Below, one piece after another: positions 1 through 8,260 of a stretch of 64,000 nt of DNA. Within the stretch, counting starts at the first letter, position 1; every line of letters starts with the position of its first letter. The position numbers were made by a program, and so were the translations under genes. Source of the stretch: Microbacterium sp. USTB-Y (GTDB lineage: Bacteria > Actinomycetota > Actinomycetes > Actinomycetales > Microbacteriaceae); the NCBI RefSeq assembly GCF_023703415.1, contig NZ_JAGMTU010000004.1:372001-436000 (forward strand), written 5' to 3'. The notes under the pieces are model-generated. The model saw only the letters and a program-made list of their open reading frames with translations. It was not told the origin of the DNA and searched no databases.

Positions 1-1
1 G

Positions 2-715
2 TACTTCTACGGCGGAGGCTTCACGATCGCCGGGATCGACTGGGTCTCCTGGGACGCGCGGTTCCGCGAGCGGGCGCACGACGCCGGGATCGTCATCGTG
101 GCCGCGGACTACGCCCACGCACCCGAGCAGCGCTTCCCCGCGCAGCCCGAGCAGTGCTGGAGCGCGTTCGACTGGGCGTTCGCGCATGCGGAGGAACTGG
201 GGGGCTCCGCCGACCGGCTCGCCGTGGGCGGCGCATCCTCGGGAGGCGATCTGGCAGCGGCGGTGACGCTCCTCAACCGCGACCGCGCGGCGCGTCCGGT
301 CGTGCTGCAGCTGCTGGAGAACCCGGCCCTCGACCTCACCATCGGACATGCCGACGCGCGCGGCGTCAGCGCAGGGATGCCCGGCGTCATCGTGCGCAAG
401 GCCGGCCGGATGCTGGTGCGCCAGTACATCGGCGACGACCCGAAGGCGGCCCGCAACCCGTACGCCTCGCCGCTGCTCGCCGACTCCCACGCCGACCTTC
501 CCCCGGCGCTCATCATCACCTCCGAGCTCGATCCGCTCCGCGGCGACGGCGAGGCGTACGCCAGGGCGCTCTCCGACGCCGGAGTCGACGTCACGGCCGT
601 GCGGTTCGTCGGTCAGACGCACGGCTCCCTCGGCGCGACGGGCTCCGTCCCCTCCGCGGACGTCGCCCACCGCCTCATCGTGACCGAGCTGCGCCGGCTG
701 CGCGCGGACTCATGA
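2..715 (+). CDS. alpha/beta hydrolase of the hormone-sensitive-lipase type (5' end missing)
   Basis: Probable carboxylesterase. The reading frame is open from base 2, so the N-terminus lies outside the window. The visible part begins with YFYGGGF, the oxyanion-hole motif of the HSL family with Tyr in place of the usual first His. GGASSGG gives the nucleophile elbow G-A-S-S-G, SELDPLRGDG the catalytic Asp, and GQTHGS the catalytic His, so the triad is complete. The first internal ATG (base 98) falls after the oxyanion-hole motif and cannot be the real start. The stop overlaps the next start (ATGA), so the two hydrolases are translationally coupled. The substrate cannot be read from the sequence. 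Confidence 0.88.
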   Translation, partial: YFYGGGFTIAGIDWVSWDARFRERAHDAGIVIVAADYAHAPEQRFPAQPEQCWSAFDWAFAHAEELGGSADRLAVGGASSGGDLAAAVTLLNRDRAARPVVLQLLENPALDLTIGHADARGVSAGMPGVIVRKAGRMLVRQYIGDDPKAARNPYASPLLADSHADLPPALIITSELDPLRGDGEAYARALSDAGVDVTAVRFVGQTHGSLGATGSVPSADVAHRLIVTELRRLRADS

Positions 716-1713
716 GCATCGCCGACCCGCTCGCGCTCGACGCGCCCGTGCGAACCTGGCTCCGCCGGATCGACGAGATCATCGCCGACCTCCCCGAGCA
801 CGGCTCGCCCGACCCGGCTGCCCATCGTCGGGCGGCCTGGATCCTGAGCGATCTGCTGGCCGCCGAGTTCACCGATCCCGCTCCTCCGGGGATCGAGGCG
901 GACGAACTGCGGCTGGCCGGCCCCGACGGGCCGCTCCGCGCCCGGCGGTTCCGCCCTGCCGCCGCACCAGGTCCTCTCCCGACCATGCTGTGGCTGCACG
1001 GAGGCGGCTGGGTGGCGGGCACGATCGACGAGCTGCTCAACGAGCGCACGACCGCGGACCGCGCCCTGCGCTCCGGCGTGCAGATCGTGGCGCTCGAGTA
1101 CCGCCTCGCGCCGGAGCACCCGTTCCCGGCGCCCGTCGACGACGCCGTCGCCGCCCTCGCCGCCCTGCGTGCGCGGGCGAGCGAGCTGGGGGTCGACCCG
1201 GAGCGTCTCGGCATCGGCGGCAACTCCGCCGGAGCCACGATCGCGGCGTCCGCCGCCCTCCGGGAGCGGGACGCGGGCCGGCGGCTGCATCATCAGGCGC
1301 TCGAGGTGCTGCCCGCCACGCTGCGCCCGCTCGGCGGTCCGTCGGATCCGCGGCGTCGCGCCTCCGGCATGGACGGCGCGGAGCACCTGGCCGAGATCTA
1401 CCGCGCGGGTGCGCCGCTGGCGGACTGCTCTCCCCTCGACGCCGCGGACCATCGCGGCCTCGCCCCCGCGCTGATCCTCGCCGCCGAGCTCGATCCGCTC
1501 CGCGACGGAGCGATCGCCTATGCCCGCACTCTGGAGGAGGCCGGAGTCCCGGTGGCCCTCCGCGTCGGTGCCGGGCACGTCCACGGCTCCCCCGGGCTCA
1601 CCGCCTGGCCGGGCGCCCGAGACTGGCGCGACGTGTTCGTCGCCGAGATCGCCGCCGCCTACGCGTCCGAACGTCCGCACCACCCGACCCCCGACCCGAG
1701 AGGGAGACGATGA
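712..1713 (+). CDS. alpha/beta hydrolase of the hormone-sensitive-lipase type
   Basis: A 333-residue paralogue of the preceding hydrolase. It has a canonical HGGGW oxyanion-hole motif, the nucleophile elbow GGNSAGA, the Asp motif AELDPLRDGA and the His motif GHVHGS, so a complete HSL/arylesterase catalytic site. There is no signal peptide, so it should be cytoplasmic. The start at 712 is chosen because it overlaps the upstream stop in an ATGA junction and gives a full-length family member; the open frame further upstream is shadow coding. Its stop overlaps the start of the MFS gene. Two tandem esterases next to transporters suggest uptake and hydrolysis of ester compounds, but the compound is unknown. 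Confidence 0.88.
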   Translation: MSIADPLALDAPVRTWLRRIDEIIADLPEHGSPDPAAHRRAAWILSDLLAAEFTDPAPPGIEADELRLAGPDGPLRARRFRPAAAPGPLPTMLWLHGGGWVAGTIDELLNERTTADRALRSGVQIVALEYRLAPEHPFPAPVDDAVAALAALRARASELGVDPERLGIGGNSAGATIAASAALRERDAGRRLHHQALEVLPATLRPLGGPSDPRRRASGMDGAEHLAEIYRAGAPLADCSPLDAADHRGLAPALILAAELDPLRDGAIAYARTLEEAGVPVALRVGAGHVHGSPGLTAWPGARDWRDVFVAEIAAAYASERPHHPTPDPRGRR

Positions 1714-3011
1714 TGTCCGCCCATGCCGCAGAACCCGTGATCCCCTTCCCGCCCGCCCCGGCGCCCGGCGCCGACGGCGTGCCCGGCGAGCGCCAGACCT
1801 GGTGGTTCTGGGTCGCGTTCGTCCTCACCTGGCTCGCGACCGGCATCGCCCAGGGTGTCGCCGGCGTCGCCGTGCCGCAGCTCCTCAAGGAGTGGGATCC
1901 CGACCAGGCGACCGGGAACCTCAGCATCGTGCTGACCGCGGGCGGCGCGGCGATCCTCGTCACCACCCCGATCTTCGGACGCCTCAGCGACCGCTCCCTC
2001 TCCCGCCTCGGCATCCGGCGCCCGTGGATCGCCGCCGGAGTGCTCCTGGCCGCGATCGGCTACCTCCTGCAGGCGTTCGCGCCCTCGCTCCTCCCGCTGG
2101 GTGCGGGTGCCGTGCTCGTGCTGATCGGTTGGGGCGCCGTGTCGATGACGATCCACACGCTCTTCGCCGACCAGATCCGGCGTCGCATCCGCGCGATCAT
2201 GTCGGCCGTCACGGGAGCCGCGACCACGGTCGGCATCTTCGGCGGCGTCGCCCTGGCCGGCGCCGTCGCAGGCACGGGACAGCTCGGCATGTTCCTCATC
2301 CCCGGCGGCATCGCCGTCGTGCTCGCGATCACCCTCTTCTTCGCGCTGCGCGATCTGCACCGCACGGTTCCCGCTCCCCCGCTCGACTGGCGCGCGGTGA
2401 TCGAGACCTTCTGGCTGAGCCCGCGCCGCTACCCGGACTTCGCGTGGGCCTGGGCCTGCCGCTTCTTCATGACCGCCTCGATCGTGTCGGTGACGAGCTA
2501 CCTCTACCTCACGATCTCCAGCCGTTTCGGCATCGACGACCCGGCGCAGATCGCCGCCGTCCAGACCCAGGCGACCGCAGCGTTCACGATCATGAACCTC
2601 CTGCTGGCCTTCGTCTTCGGCGTGATCTCCGACCGCACGGGGCGCCGCAAGCCGACGGTCGCGATCGGGGCGCTGACGAGCGCGGTCGGACTCGTCGTCG
2701 CCGTCTCGGTCGGGGACGTCACGGTCTTCCTCATCGGGATCGGGATCGTCGGCGCCGGTCAGGGCGCCTACATCGCCGCCGACGTCGCACTTATGACGGA
2801 GTGCCTGCCCTCGATGGAGGACGCGGGCAAGGACCTCGGCATCGTGGCGCTCGCCTACCTGCTGCCGGGCATCCTGGTACCGGTGTTCGCGTTCTTCGTG
2901 ACGCGCATCGGCTCGCCCACGGGGGAGAACTTCGTCGCGCTCTACGCCGGCGCGGTCGTGATGGCGCTGTTCGCCGCCTTCGCCGTGACCCGGGTCAAGG
3001 CCGTGCGATGA
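1710..3011 (+). CDS. MFS transporter
   Basis: Major facilitator superfamily carrier of 433 residues with about 12 predicted membrane helices after a 35-residue cytoplasmic lead. Loop-2 motif A appears as GRLSDRSLSRLGIRRP, and its repeat in the second half as GVISDRTGRRKP. Start is ATGATG at 1710/1713, preceded by the purine-rich AGAGGGAGA; the first ATG overlaps the stop of the esterase. Its own stop overlaps the next start (ATGA). Embedded between esterases, it probably imports an ester or exports a hydrolysis product. Substrate unknown. Confidence 0.9.
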   Translation: MMSAHAAEPVIPFPPAPAPGADGVPGERQTWWFWVAFVLTWLATGIAQGVAGVAVPQLLKEWDPDQATGNLSIVLTAGGAAILVTTPIFGRLSDRSLSRLGIRRPWIAAGVLLAAIGYLLQAFAPSLLPLGAGAVLVLIGWGAVSMTIHTLFADQIRRRIRAIMSAVTGAATTVGIFGGVALAGAVAGTGQLGMFLIPGGIAVVLAITLFFALRDLHRTVPAPPLDWRAVIETFWLSPRRYPDFAWAWACRFFMTASIVSVTSYLYLTISSRFGIDDPAQIAAVQTQATAAFTIMNLLLAFVFGVISDRTGRRKPTVAIGALTSAVGLVVAVSVGDVTVFLIGIGIVGAGQGAYIAADVALMTECLPSMEDAGKDLGIVALAYLLPGILVPVFAFFVTRIGSPTGENFVALYAGAVVMALFAAFAVTRVKAVR

Positions 3012-4672
3012 CCGCGGGCGATCGGCTCCCCTGGACGGCACGCGCCGAGTACCGCCGGCTGTGCGCGGCCCCCGACATGCCGCCGCAGACCCGCAGCGGC
3101 GTGCAACGGGTCTCCGGCATCGCGGTGCCGGCGGACGACGGCGTCGCGCTGCTCACAGATCACTGGGCCGCGGAGGACGCGGGCCCGCACACGGTGCTCA
3201 TCCGCACGCCCTACGACCGCGACGGCGTCGCCGCCGTGGCGCGCTTCCTCGCCGAGCGCGGGCATCACGTGGTGGTGCAGAGCTGTCGCGGCACCTTCGG
3301 GTCCGGGGGCCGCTTCCGGCCCCTGCACGACGAGGTGGCCGACGGCCAGGCGACGCTGCGCTGGCTGCGCGCGCAGCCCTGGGCGACCGGCCTCGTGCAC
3401 TCCTGGGGCGGCAGCTACTTCGGGGTGACGCAATGGGCCTACTGCGACGGCGAGCTGCAGCCCGACGCCATGGGCATCGCGGTGTCGGCCCGTCGCTTCG
3501 ACGAGGCGATCCTCTATCTCGGTCGCGGCTTCTCGATCGACACCCCGCTCGCCTGGGCGTACGCGCTCGGGGTCCAGGAACGCCGGTTGCCGGCGCGCCT
3601 GTGGAGACTGCTGCGGGCGCGCGGAGCCCTCGCACGCGGAGCGCGGACCGTGCCGCCGTCCGAGGCCGTGCCCGCGGCTCTCGGCGACGACCCGCGGTTC
3701 TTCCGCGACTGGGTCGAGCACAGCGATCCCGGAGACCCGTGGTGGGATCCGCTGCACTTCGCCTCCGATCCCGCAGCGGTGCCTCCCGTGACTCTGCTGG
3801 CCGGATGGCAGGACCTCTTCCTCGTCGGCCAGCTCCAGGACCACGCCGCGCTGCAGAGCGCCGGCGTGCGCACGCGGCTGATCGTGGGCGACTGGATCCA
3901 CGGTGCTCCCGAGATCACGGAGATCGGGGTGCGCGAGGCGCTGCGGGCGCTCGGGGGCGAGCCGGAGACGGCTTCGGTGCGCGTCGAGATCAGCGGGGGC
4001 GGCGGATGGAGGGACCTGCCCGCCTGGCCGCCGGCGAGCACGCCGCATCCTCTGGAGCTGACGGCGGACGGCCGGCTCCTCGCCTCGGGGACCGCCCACG
4101 AGGCCGGCGCTCTGACCTCCCGCTACGACCCCGCCGATCCCACCCCCGACGCCGGCGGTCGCACGCTCAACCCGTTCAGCGCCGGGCGCCGGGATCAGCG
4201 TCGCCGCGAGGGCCGCGACGACGTGCTGCTGTTCACGGGCGAACCGCTCACCGCGCCCCTGCTCGTGATGGGCTCGCCCGAGATCGGGCTCACGCTCGCC
4301 TCCACGAACCCGCGCGTCGACGTCTTCGTGCGCCTGTGCGAGCTCGACGAGCGGGGCAGATCCCGCACCGTCACCGACGGCTACCTGCGACTCCCCCCAC
4401 CGGCAGCGGCAGGCGAGCCGCGCGAGGTCCGTATCGTGCTCGCGCCGATCGCCCATCGCTTCGCCGCAGGCGGCCGCCTCCGCGTGCAGGTGTCGTGGGG
4501 CGCGCACCCCCTGCATCTGCGCAACCCGGGGACGTCGGACCCGGTGCGCGATCACTCGCGCCTCGTGGCCAGCACGCAGACGCTCTTCCTCGGCGGCGCG
4601 ACGCCCGCCGTGCTCGCCCTGCCGCTCCCCGACGACGCGGCACCCGCCGTTCACCCGGGCGTGCCACGATGA
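3008..4672 (+). CDS. CocE/NonD family hydrolase
   Basis: A 554-residue hydrolase of the X-Pro dipeptidyl-peptidase/cocaine-esterase superfamily. The N-terminal alpha/beta hydrolase domain carries the nucleophile region HSWGGSYFGVTQW, a likely Asp in GWQDLF and the His in GDWIHG. The last ~230 residues form the C-terminal jelly-roll domain typical of CocE proteins (SPEIGLTL, then RLRVQVSWGAHP). There is no signal peptide. The start overlaps the MFS stop by 4 nt. It is the third hydrolase of the coupled cluster; members of this family cleave esters, amides or aminoacyl compounds, and the substrate here is not evident. Confidence 0.87.
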   Translation: MTAGDRLPWTARAEYRRLCAAPDMPPQTRSGVQRVSGIAVPADDGVALLTDHWAAEDAGPHTVLIRTPYDRDGVAAVARFLAERGHHVVVQSCRGTFGSGGRFRPLHDEVADGQATLRWLRAQPWATGLVHSWGGSYFGVTQWAYCDGELQPDAMGIAVSARRFDEAILYLGRGFSIDTPLAWAYALGVQERRLPARLWRLLRARGALARGARTVPPSEAVPAALGDDPRFFRDWVEHSDPGDPWWDPLHFASDPAAVPPVTLLAGWQDLFLVGQLQDHAALQSAGVRTRLIVGDWIHGAPEITEIGVREALRALGGEPETASVRVEISGGGGWRDLPAWPPASTPHPLELTADGRLLASGTAHEAGALTSRYDPADPTPDAGGRTLNPFSAGRRDQRRREGRDDVLLFTGEPLTAPLLVMGSPEIGLTLASTNPRVDVFVRLCELDERGRSRTVTDGYLRLPPPAAAGEPREVRIVLAPIAHRFAAGGRLRVQVSWGAHPLHLRNPGTSDPVRDHSRLVASTQTLFLGGATPAVLALPLPDDAAPAVHPGVPR

Positions 4673-4676
4673 CGGG

Positions 4677-5945
4677 ATGCCCCTCGCCCGACGCCTGACG
4701 CTCGCCGACGCGGTCGCGATCGGTCTCGGATCCATGATCGGCGCGGGGGTGTTCACCGTGTGGGGTCCCGCCGTCGGGGCGGCCGGATCCGGCCTGTTCG
4801 TCGCACTGCTGCTGGCCGGGGTCGTGGCGTTCTGCAACGCGACGTCCTCGGCGCGTCTCGCCGCCGCGCATCCGGTCTCGGGAGGCGCCTACGCCTACGG
4901 CCGCGCCGAGCTGGGGCCGTGGTGGGGCTTCGTCGCCGGCTGGTGCTTCGTGATCGGCAAGCTCGCGAGCTGCGCGGCGATGGCGATGACGGTCGCCGCC
5001 TACGTCGCGCCGACCGCGTGGCAGCGGCCTGTCGCGATCGGCGTGGTCGCGCTGCTCACCGCGGTCACCTGCTTCGGCGTCACGCGCACCGCGCGCCTCA
5101 CCCAGGCGCTCGTCGCCGTGACCCTGCTGGGACTCATCGTCGTGCTCGCGGCGGCAGGGGCGTCGCCGCCCTCGAGCGCTCCTGCGCCGCTCCCCGTCGG
5201 CACCGCCTACGGCGTCCTGCAGGCCGCGGGACTGCTCTTCTTCGCGTTCGCCGGCTACGCGCGCATCGCGACCATGGGCGAGGAGGTGCGCGACCCCGCG
5301 CGCACCATTCCTCGCGCCATCGGGATCGCGCTCTCCGCCGTGCTCGTCGTGTACGTGCTGGTCGGCGCGGCGGTCGTGCTGACCCTGGGCGGTGCCGCGA
5401 CGACGTCGGCCGCACCGCTCGTCGGGGTGGTCGACGTCGCCGGATGGCACGCCGCCGCGCCCGCGATCCGGGTCGCGGCAGCCGCCGCGGCGACCGGCGC
5501 GCTGCTGGCCCTGCTGTCGGGCATCGGACGCACGTCGCTCGCGATGGCGCGGGAGCGCGATCTGCCGTCCGCTCTGGCCGCGATCGACCGCCGTCACCAC
5601 GTCCCGCGCCGCGCCCAGCTGGCGGCGGGCGCTGTCGTGGTCGCCGTCGTCGCCGTCGCCGACCTGCGCGGCGCGATCGGCTTCTCCTCCTTCGGCGTGC
5701 TGCTGTACTACCTCGTCGCGAACCTCAGCGCCGCGGCCCGCTCCCGCGCGGTGCCTCCGGCGTCGCGACCACCGCGCGCCGCTTGGCTCGTCCCGGTCGC
5801 GGGCGCCATCGGCTGTGTCGCCCTCGCGGCGACGCTCCCGCCGCTCTCCGTGCTGATCGGCGTCGCCGTGGTCGCGGCCGGCGTCGCCCTCCGCGGGATC
5901 AGGATCGCCCGGGATCGGCGCCGGCGCGATACGACGACGCCGTGA
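4677..5945 (+). CDS. APC-superfamily amino-acid permease
   Basis: A 422-residue integral membrane protein with about 12 helices. The first helix holds the APC substrate-binding signature GSMIGAGVF, and EEVRDPARTIPRAI is the conserved amphipathic loop after helix 6. It lies 4 nt downstream of the CocE-family gene, so it likely belongs to the same transcript; if so the cluster may handle an amino-acid conjugate or amide. The 3' end overlaps the convergent AraC gene by 47 nt. The start ATG at 4677 is the first in frame after the upstream stop. Confidence 0.88.
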   Translation: MPLARRLTLADAVAIGLGSMIGAGVFTVWGPAVGAAGSGLFVALLLAGVVAFCNATSSARLAAAHPVSGGAYAYGRAELGPWWGFVAGWCFVIGKLASCAAMAMTVAAYVAPTAWQRPVAIGVVALLTAVTCFGVTRTARLTQALVAVTLLGLIVVLAAAGASPPSSAPAPLPVGTAYGVLQAAGLLFFAFAGYARIATMGEEVRDPARTIPRAIGIALSAVLVVYVLVGAAVVLTLGGAATTSAAPLVGVVDVAGWHAAAPAIRVAAAAAATGALLALLSGIGRTSLAMARERDLPSALAAIDRRHHVPRRAQLAAGAVVVAVVAVADLRGAIGFSSFGVLLYYLVANLSAAARSRAVPPASRPPRAAWLVPVAGAIGCVALAATLPPLSVLIGVAVVAAGVALRGIRIARDRRRRDTTTP

Positions 5946-6687
5946 TGCCCAGCACCGCCCGGAAGTCGTTCGCCAGGTGGGCCTGGTCGGCGTAGCCGAG
6001 CTCGGCCGCGACGGTCGCCAGATCCGCGTCAGGATCGGTGCGGATCCGCTCCGCCGCCTCCTGCAGCCGGCGCCGACGGATGATCGCGGCCGGCGAGAGG
6101 CCGACGTGCCGGTGGGCCATGCGCTGCAGGGTGCGCACGGAGACGGCCAGCCGGGCAGCGGCCTGCTCCGGCGTGCGCACCGACGCATCGGAGATCAGCA
6201 GCTCGGACATCGCGTTCGCGTGCCGCGCGGGCGCCGTGACCTCCCCGACGCGCTCCCGCAGCCACGTGCACAGCACCGCGACCGCGCGCTCCCGATGCCC
6301 CTCCCCCGTCGCCATCGCGCGGGCGACCGCATCCGGCAGCCCCGGCGCGGGGAATCGCTCGACCCGGTCGAGCAGCGCGGACGGCGCATCGGTCAGCGCC
6401 GCCACGGCGGCCGGCCGCAGCAGTGCGCCGACGGCCCAGCCCCGGCCCGCCAGGTCCCGGGAGCTGACCCGCGTCGTCGCCCCCGACAGCACGGCGCCGC
6501 CCGCCTCGACCACGAGATTGAGCGCCGGGAACGAGACGAGCTCCTGCCGCGACGAGCGCCCCGGTTCGATGTCCCACTCCGGGATCCAGCACCACTGCAC
6601 GAGCTCCGCGGCAGCGGCCGGCGGCGGCAGCCGGTGGAACTGCGGCAGGCGCGCCGGATAGAGCACGCCCCGCGTCGGATCGACCAT
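5899..6687 (-). CDS. AraC-family transcriptional regulator
   Basis: A 262-residue regulator. The C-terminal ~100 residues contain the two helix-turn-helix motifs of AraC/XylS proteins (EQAAARLAVSVRTLQRMAHR and DLATVAAELGYADQAHLAND). The N-terminal ~140 residues look like the DUF6597-type sensing domain (LPPPAAAAELVQWCWIPEWD). The start chosen is ATG 6687: a TACGCT box ends exactly 6 nt before it, as at other leaderless starts here. An upstream ATG at 6765 is possible but adds a low-complexity lead. Divergent from the VOC gene, which it might control. The ligand is unknown. Confidence 0.85.
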   Translation of the reverse strand: MVDPTRGVLYPARLPQFHRLPPPAAAAELVQWCWIPEWDIEPGRSSRQELVSFPALNLVVEAGGAVLSGATTRVSSRDLAGRGWAVGALLRPAAVAALTDAPSALLDRVERFPAPGLPDAVARAMATGEGHRERAVAVLCTWLRERVGEVTAPARHANAMSELLISDASVRTPEQAAARLAVSVRTLQRMAHRHVGLSPAAIIRRRRLQEAAERIRTDPDADLATVAAELGYADQAHLANDFRAVLGITASSYRAGADPGRS

Positions 6688-6693
6688 TCCTCG

Positions 6694-6699
6694 AGCGTA
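6694..6699 (-). promoter_or_regulatory. -10 box of the AraC gene, probably leaderless
   Basis: TACGCT on the minus strand, separated from ATG 6687 by exactly 6 nt. There is no Shine-Dalgarno at a workable distance, which fits a leaderless transcript. Confidence 0.55.
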
Positions 6700-6787
6700 G
6701 GAGGCGGAGCCGACATCCGGGCGGAGGCCGGATCGGGCGGCGGACACCGTGGCGCGAATCTCCAAGCGCCGTCGCGGAGCGCCGTTC

Positions 6788-6793
6788 TAGCCT
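6788..6793 (+). promoter_or_regulatory. -10 box of the VOC gene, probably leaderless
   Basis: TAGCCT, then 6 nt (CGACCC), then ATG 6800. No ribosome binding site precedes the start. Confidence 0.55.
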
Positions 6794-6799
6794 CGACCC

Positions 6800-7324
6800 A
6801 TGAGCGAAGAGACCTCCCCCACAGGCGCCCTCGGCGCCACCGGCCGCTACACCACGAACGGACGGCCGAACTCGGCGACGTCCCTCACCCCCTTCCTGGC
6901 GATCCCCGACGCCCGCAGCGCGATCGCGTTCTACCGGGACGTCTTCGGCGCCCGCGTCGTCGATGTGACCGAGTTCGGCGGCGTGGTCGCGCACGCCGAC
7001 CTCGACTTCGGGCTCGGGATGCTCCAACTCGGCGATCCCAACCCCGAGTACGGGCTCGTCGCGGCACCCGGCGGCGACTCCGACTGCTATTCGATGGGGC
7101 TCTACGTCTCCGACGTGGACTCCGTCGTCGAACGCGCCGTGGCCGCGGGATCCACCGTGCGGGAGGCGCCGTCGACGTTCGTCTCGGGCGACCGCTACGC
7201 GAGCATCCGCGACCCGTTCGGGGTGCGGTGGTCGATCATGACCCGGGTCGAGGACCTCTCCGAGGAGGAGAGCGCCGCGCGCGTGGCGGAGTGGGCCGCG
7301 TCGTTCAGCGCGACGGAGGGCTGA
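6800..7324 (+). CDS. VOC (glyoxalase/bleomycin-resistance) family protein
   Basis: A 174-residue protein with one vicinal-oxygen-chelate unit. After a ~30-residue lead, TPFLAIPDARSAIAFYRDVF is the first beta-alpha-beta module and GVVAHADLDFGLGMLQLGD carries likely metal-side residues. The second half holds CYSMGLYVSDVD and DRYASIRDPFGVRWSI, the usual VOC ending. It resembles PhnB-like proteins, which include dioxygenases, antibiotic-binding proteins and uncharacterised ones. The start has no Shine-Dalgarno and appears leaderless. The last 20 nt overlap the convergent SGNH gene. Confidence 0.83.
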   Translation: MSEETSPTGALGATGRYTTNGRPNSATSLTPFLAIPDARSAIAFYRDVFGARVVDVTEFGGVVAHADLDFGLGMLQLGDPNPEYGLVAAPGGDSDCYSMGLYVSDVDSVVERAVAAGSTVREAPSTFVSGDRYASIRDPFGVRWSIMTRVEDLSEEESAARVAEWAASFSATEG

Positions 7325-8195
7325 GCAGCTCCTCGACCGTGTCGGGGAACCGGGCGGCCGAGGTCAGCGCCTCCTCGGCCGCCGCCACCACCGCCGGGAG
7401 CAGCGCCTCGGCGGTGCGGCGGTAGCCGAGGGCGCTCGGGTGGAAGCGGTCCAGGCTGAACATCTCCTCCGGCTGGTCGAAGAACATCGCCCCGACCGCC
7501 CGTCGCAGATCCACCGCGGTCGCGCCGTGCTCGATCGCCGCCTGCGCCTGCGCCGCGGCCAGGCGCCGCGACATCCGCGACGCGATCGAGCGCAGCGGCT
7601 GCGGCACGGGACGCAGCGCCCCCAGATCCGGGCAGGTGCCCACCACGACGCCGGCGCCGAGAGCGTGCAGCCAGCCGATCGCGTCCTCCAGGTGCTGCAC
7701 CGAGAGCGACACCGGGATGCGGTGCGTAACGTCGTTCCCGCCGACCACCACGACGGCGACATGCGGCAGATAGTCCGTCTCGAGCGCGGCCAGCTGGGCG
7801 TCCAGATCGGTCGACTCGGATCCGACGATCGCCGCCGTCCGCAGCCGCACCGGGCGCCGCAGTCGTCGCGCGAGCCCCTTCGCCAGCCGGCCGCCGAGTG
7901 TGTCCTTGCGCCGCGGTGCGCCGAGTCCGGCCGCCAGGGAGTCGCCGAGCAGGAGGAGCTCCACGGGCTCGCCGGCCAGCCGGCGCCGCCACACCCGATC
8001 CGCATCGACGGCGTCCTCGCCGAGCGGCTTGCCGATCCGCCTCCGCGCGATGCGCGCCTGGCGGCCCAGCGCGAGACGGGCCGCCACGGCGGCGCCCGCG
8101 ATCGCGAGCCCGGCCGCGCCGAGCACGCCCGTGGAGAGCCTCAGGGACCGGGTCCGACGACGGTCGACAGCGTCCATACGCCGATCAGACCGCAT
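7305..8195 (-). CDS. SGNH/GDSL-family hydrolase with N-terminal membrane anchor
   Basis: Lipase/esterase of the SGNH fold, 296 residues from ATG 8195 or 290 from ATG 8177. Block I is LLLGDSLAAGLG with the nucleophile Ser, block III is GGNDVTH with Asn, and block V is DRFHPSALGY with the Asp-His pair. A hydrophobic stretch at about residues 22-45 suggests a membrane anchor or uncleaved signal, placing the enzyme outside or at the membrane. Neither candidate start has a strong ribosome binding site. Likely substrates are acyl esters of lipids or wall glycans; this cannot be resolved further. Confidence 0.82.
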   Translation of the reverse strand: MRSDRRMDAVDRRRTRSLRLSTGVLGAAGLAIAGAAVAARLALGRQARIARRRIGKPLGEDAVDADRVWRRRLAGEPVELLLLGDSLAAGLGAPRRKDTLGGRLAKGLARRLRRPVRLRTAAIVGSESTDLDAQLAALETDYLPHVAVVVVGGNDVTHRIPVSLSVQHLEDAIGWLHALGAGVVVGTCPDLGALRPVPQPLRSIASRMSRRLAAAQAQAAIEHGATAVDLRRAVGAMFFDQPEEMFSLDRFHPSALGYRRTAEALLPAVVAAAEEALTSAARFPDTVEELLSPPSR

Positions 8196-8260
8196 CAGGG
8201 TGAACGCCGCGTTACGCCGCGGCGGATCCTCGGGGACGGCGAGCCGACCGGCCGGACGGG

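Noticed and set aside
154..711. Upstream extension of the second alpha/beta hydrolase
   Set aside because: It overlaps the first hydrolase in another frame and is Arg-rich; family length and the ATGA junction put the start at 712.
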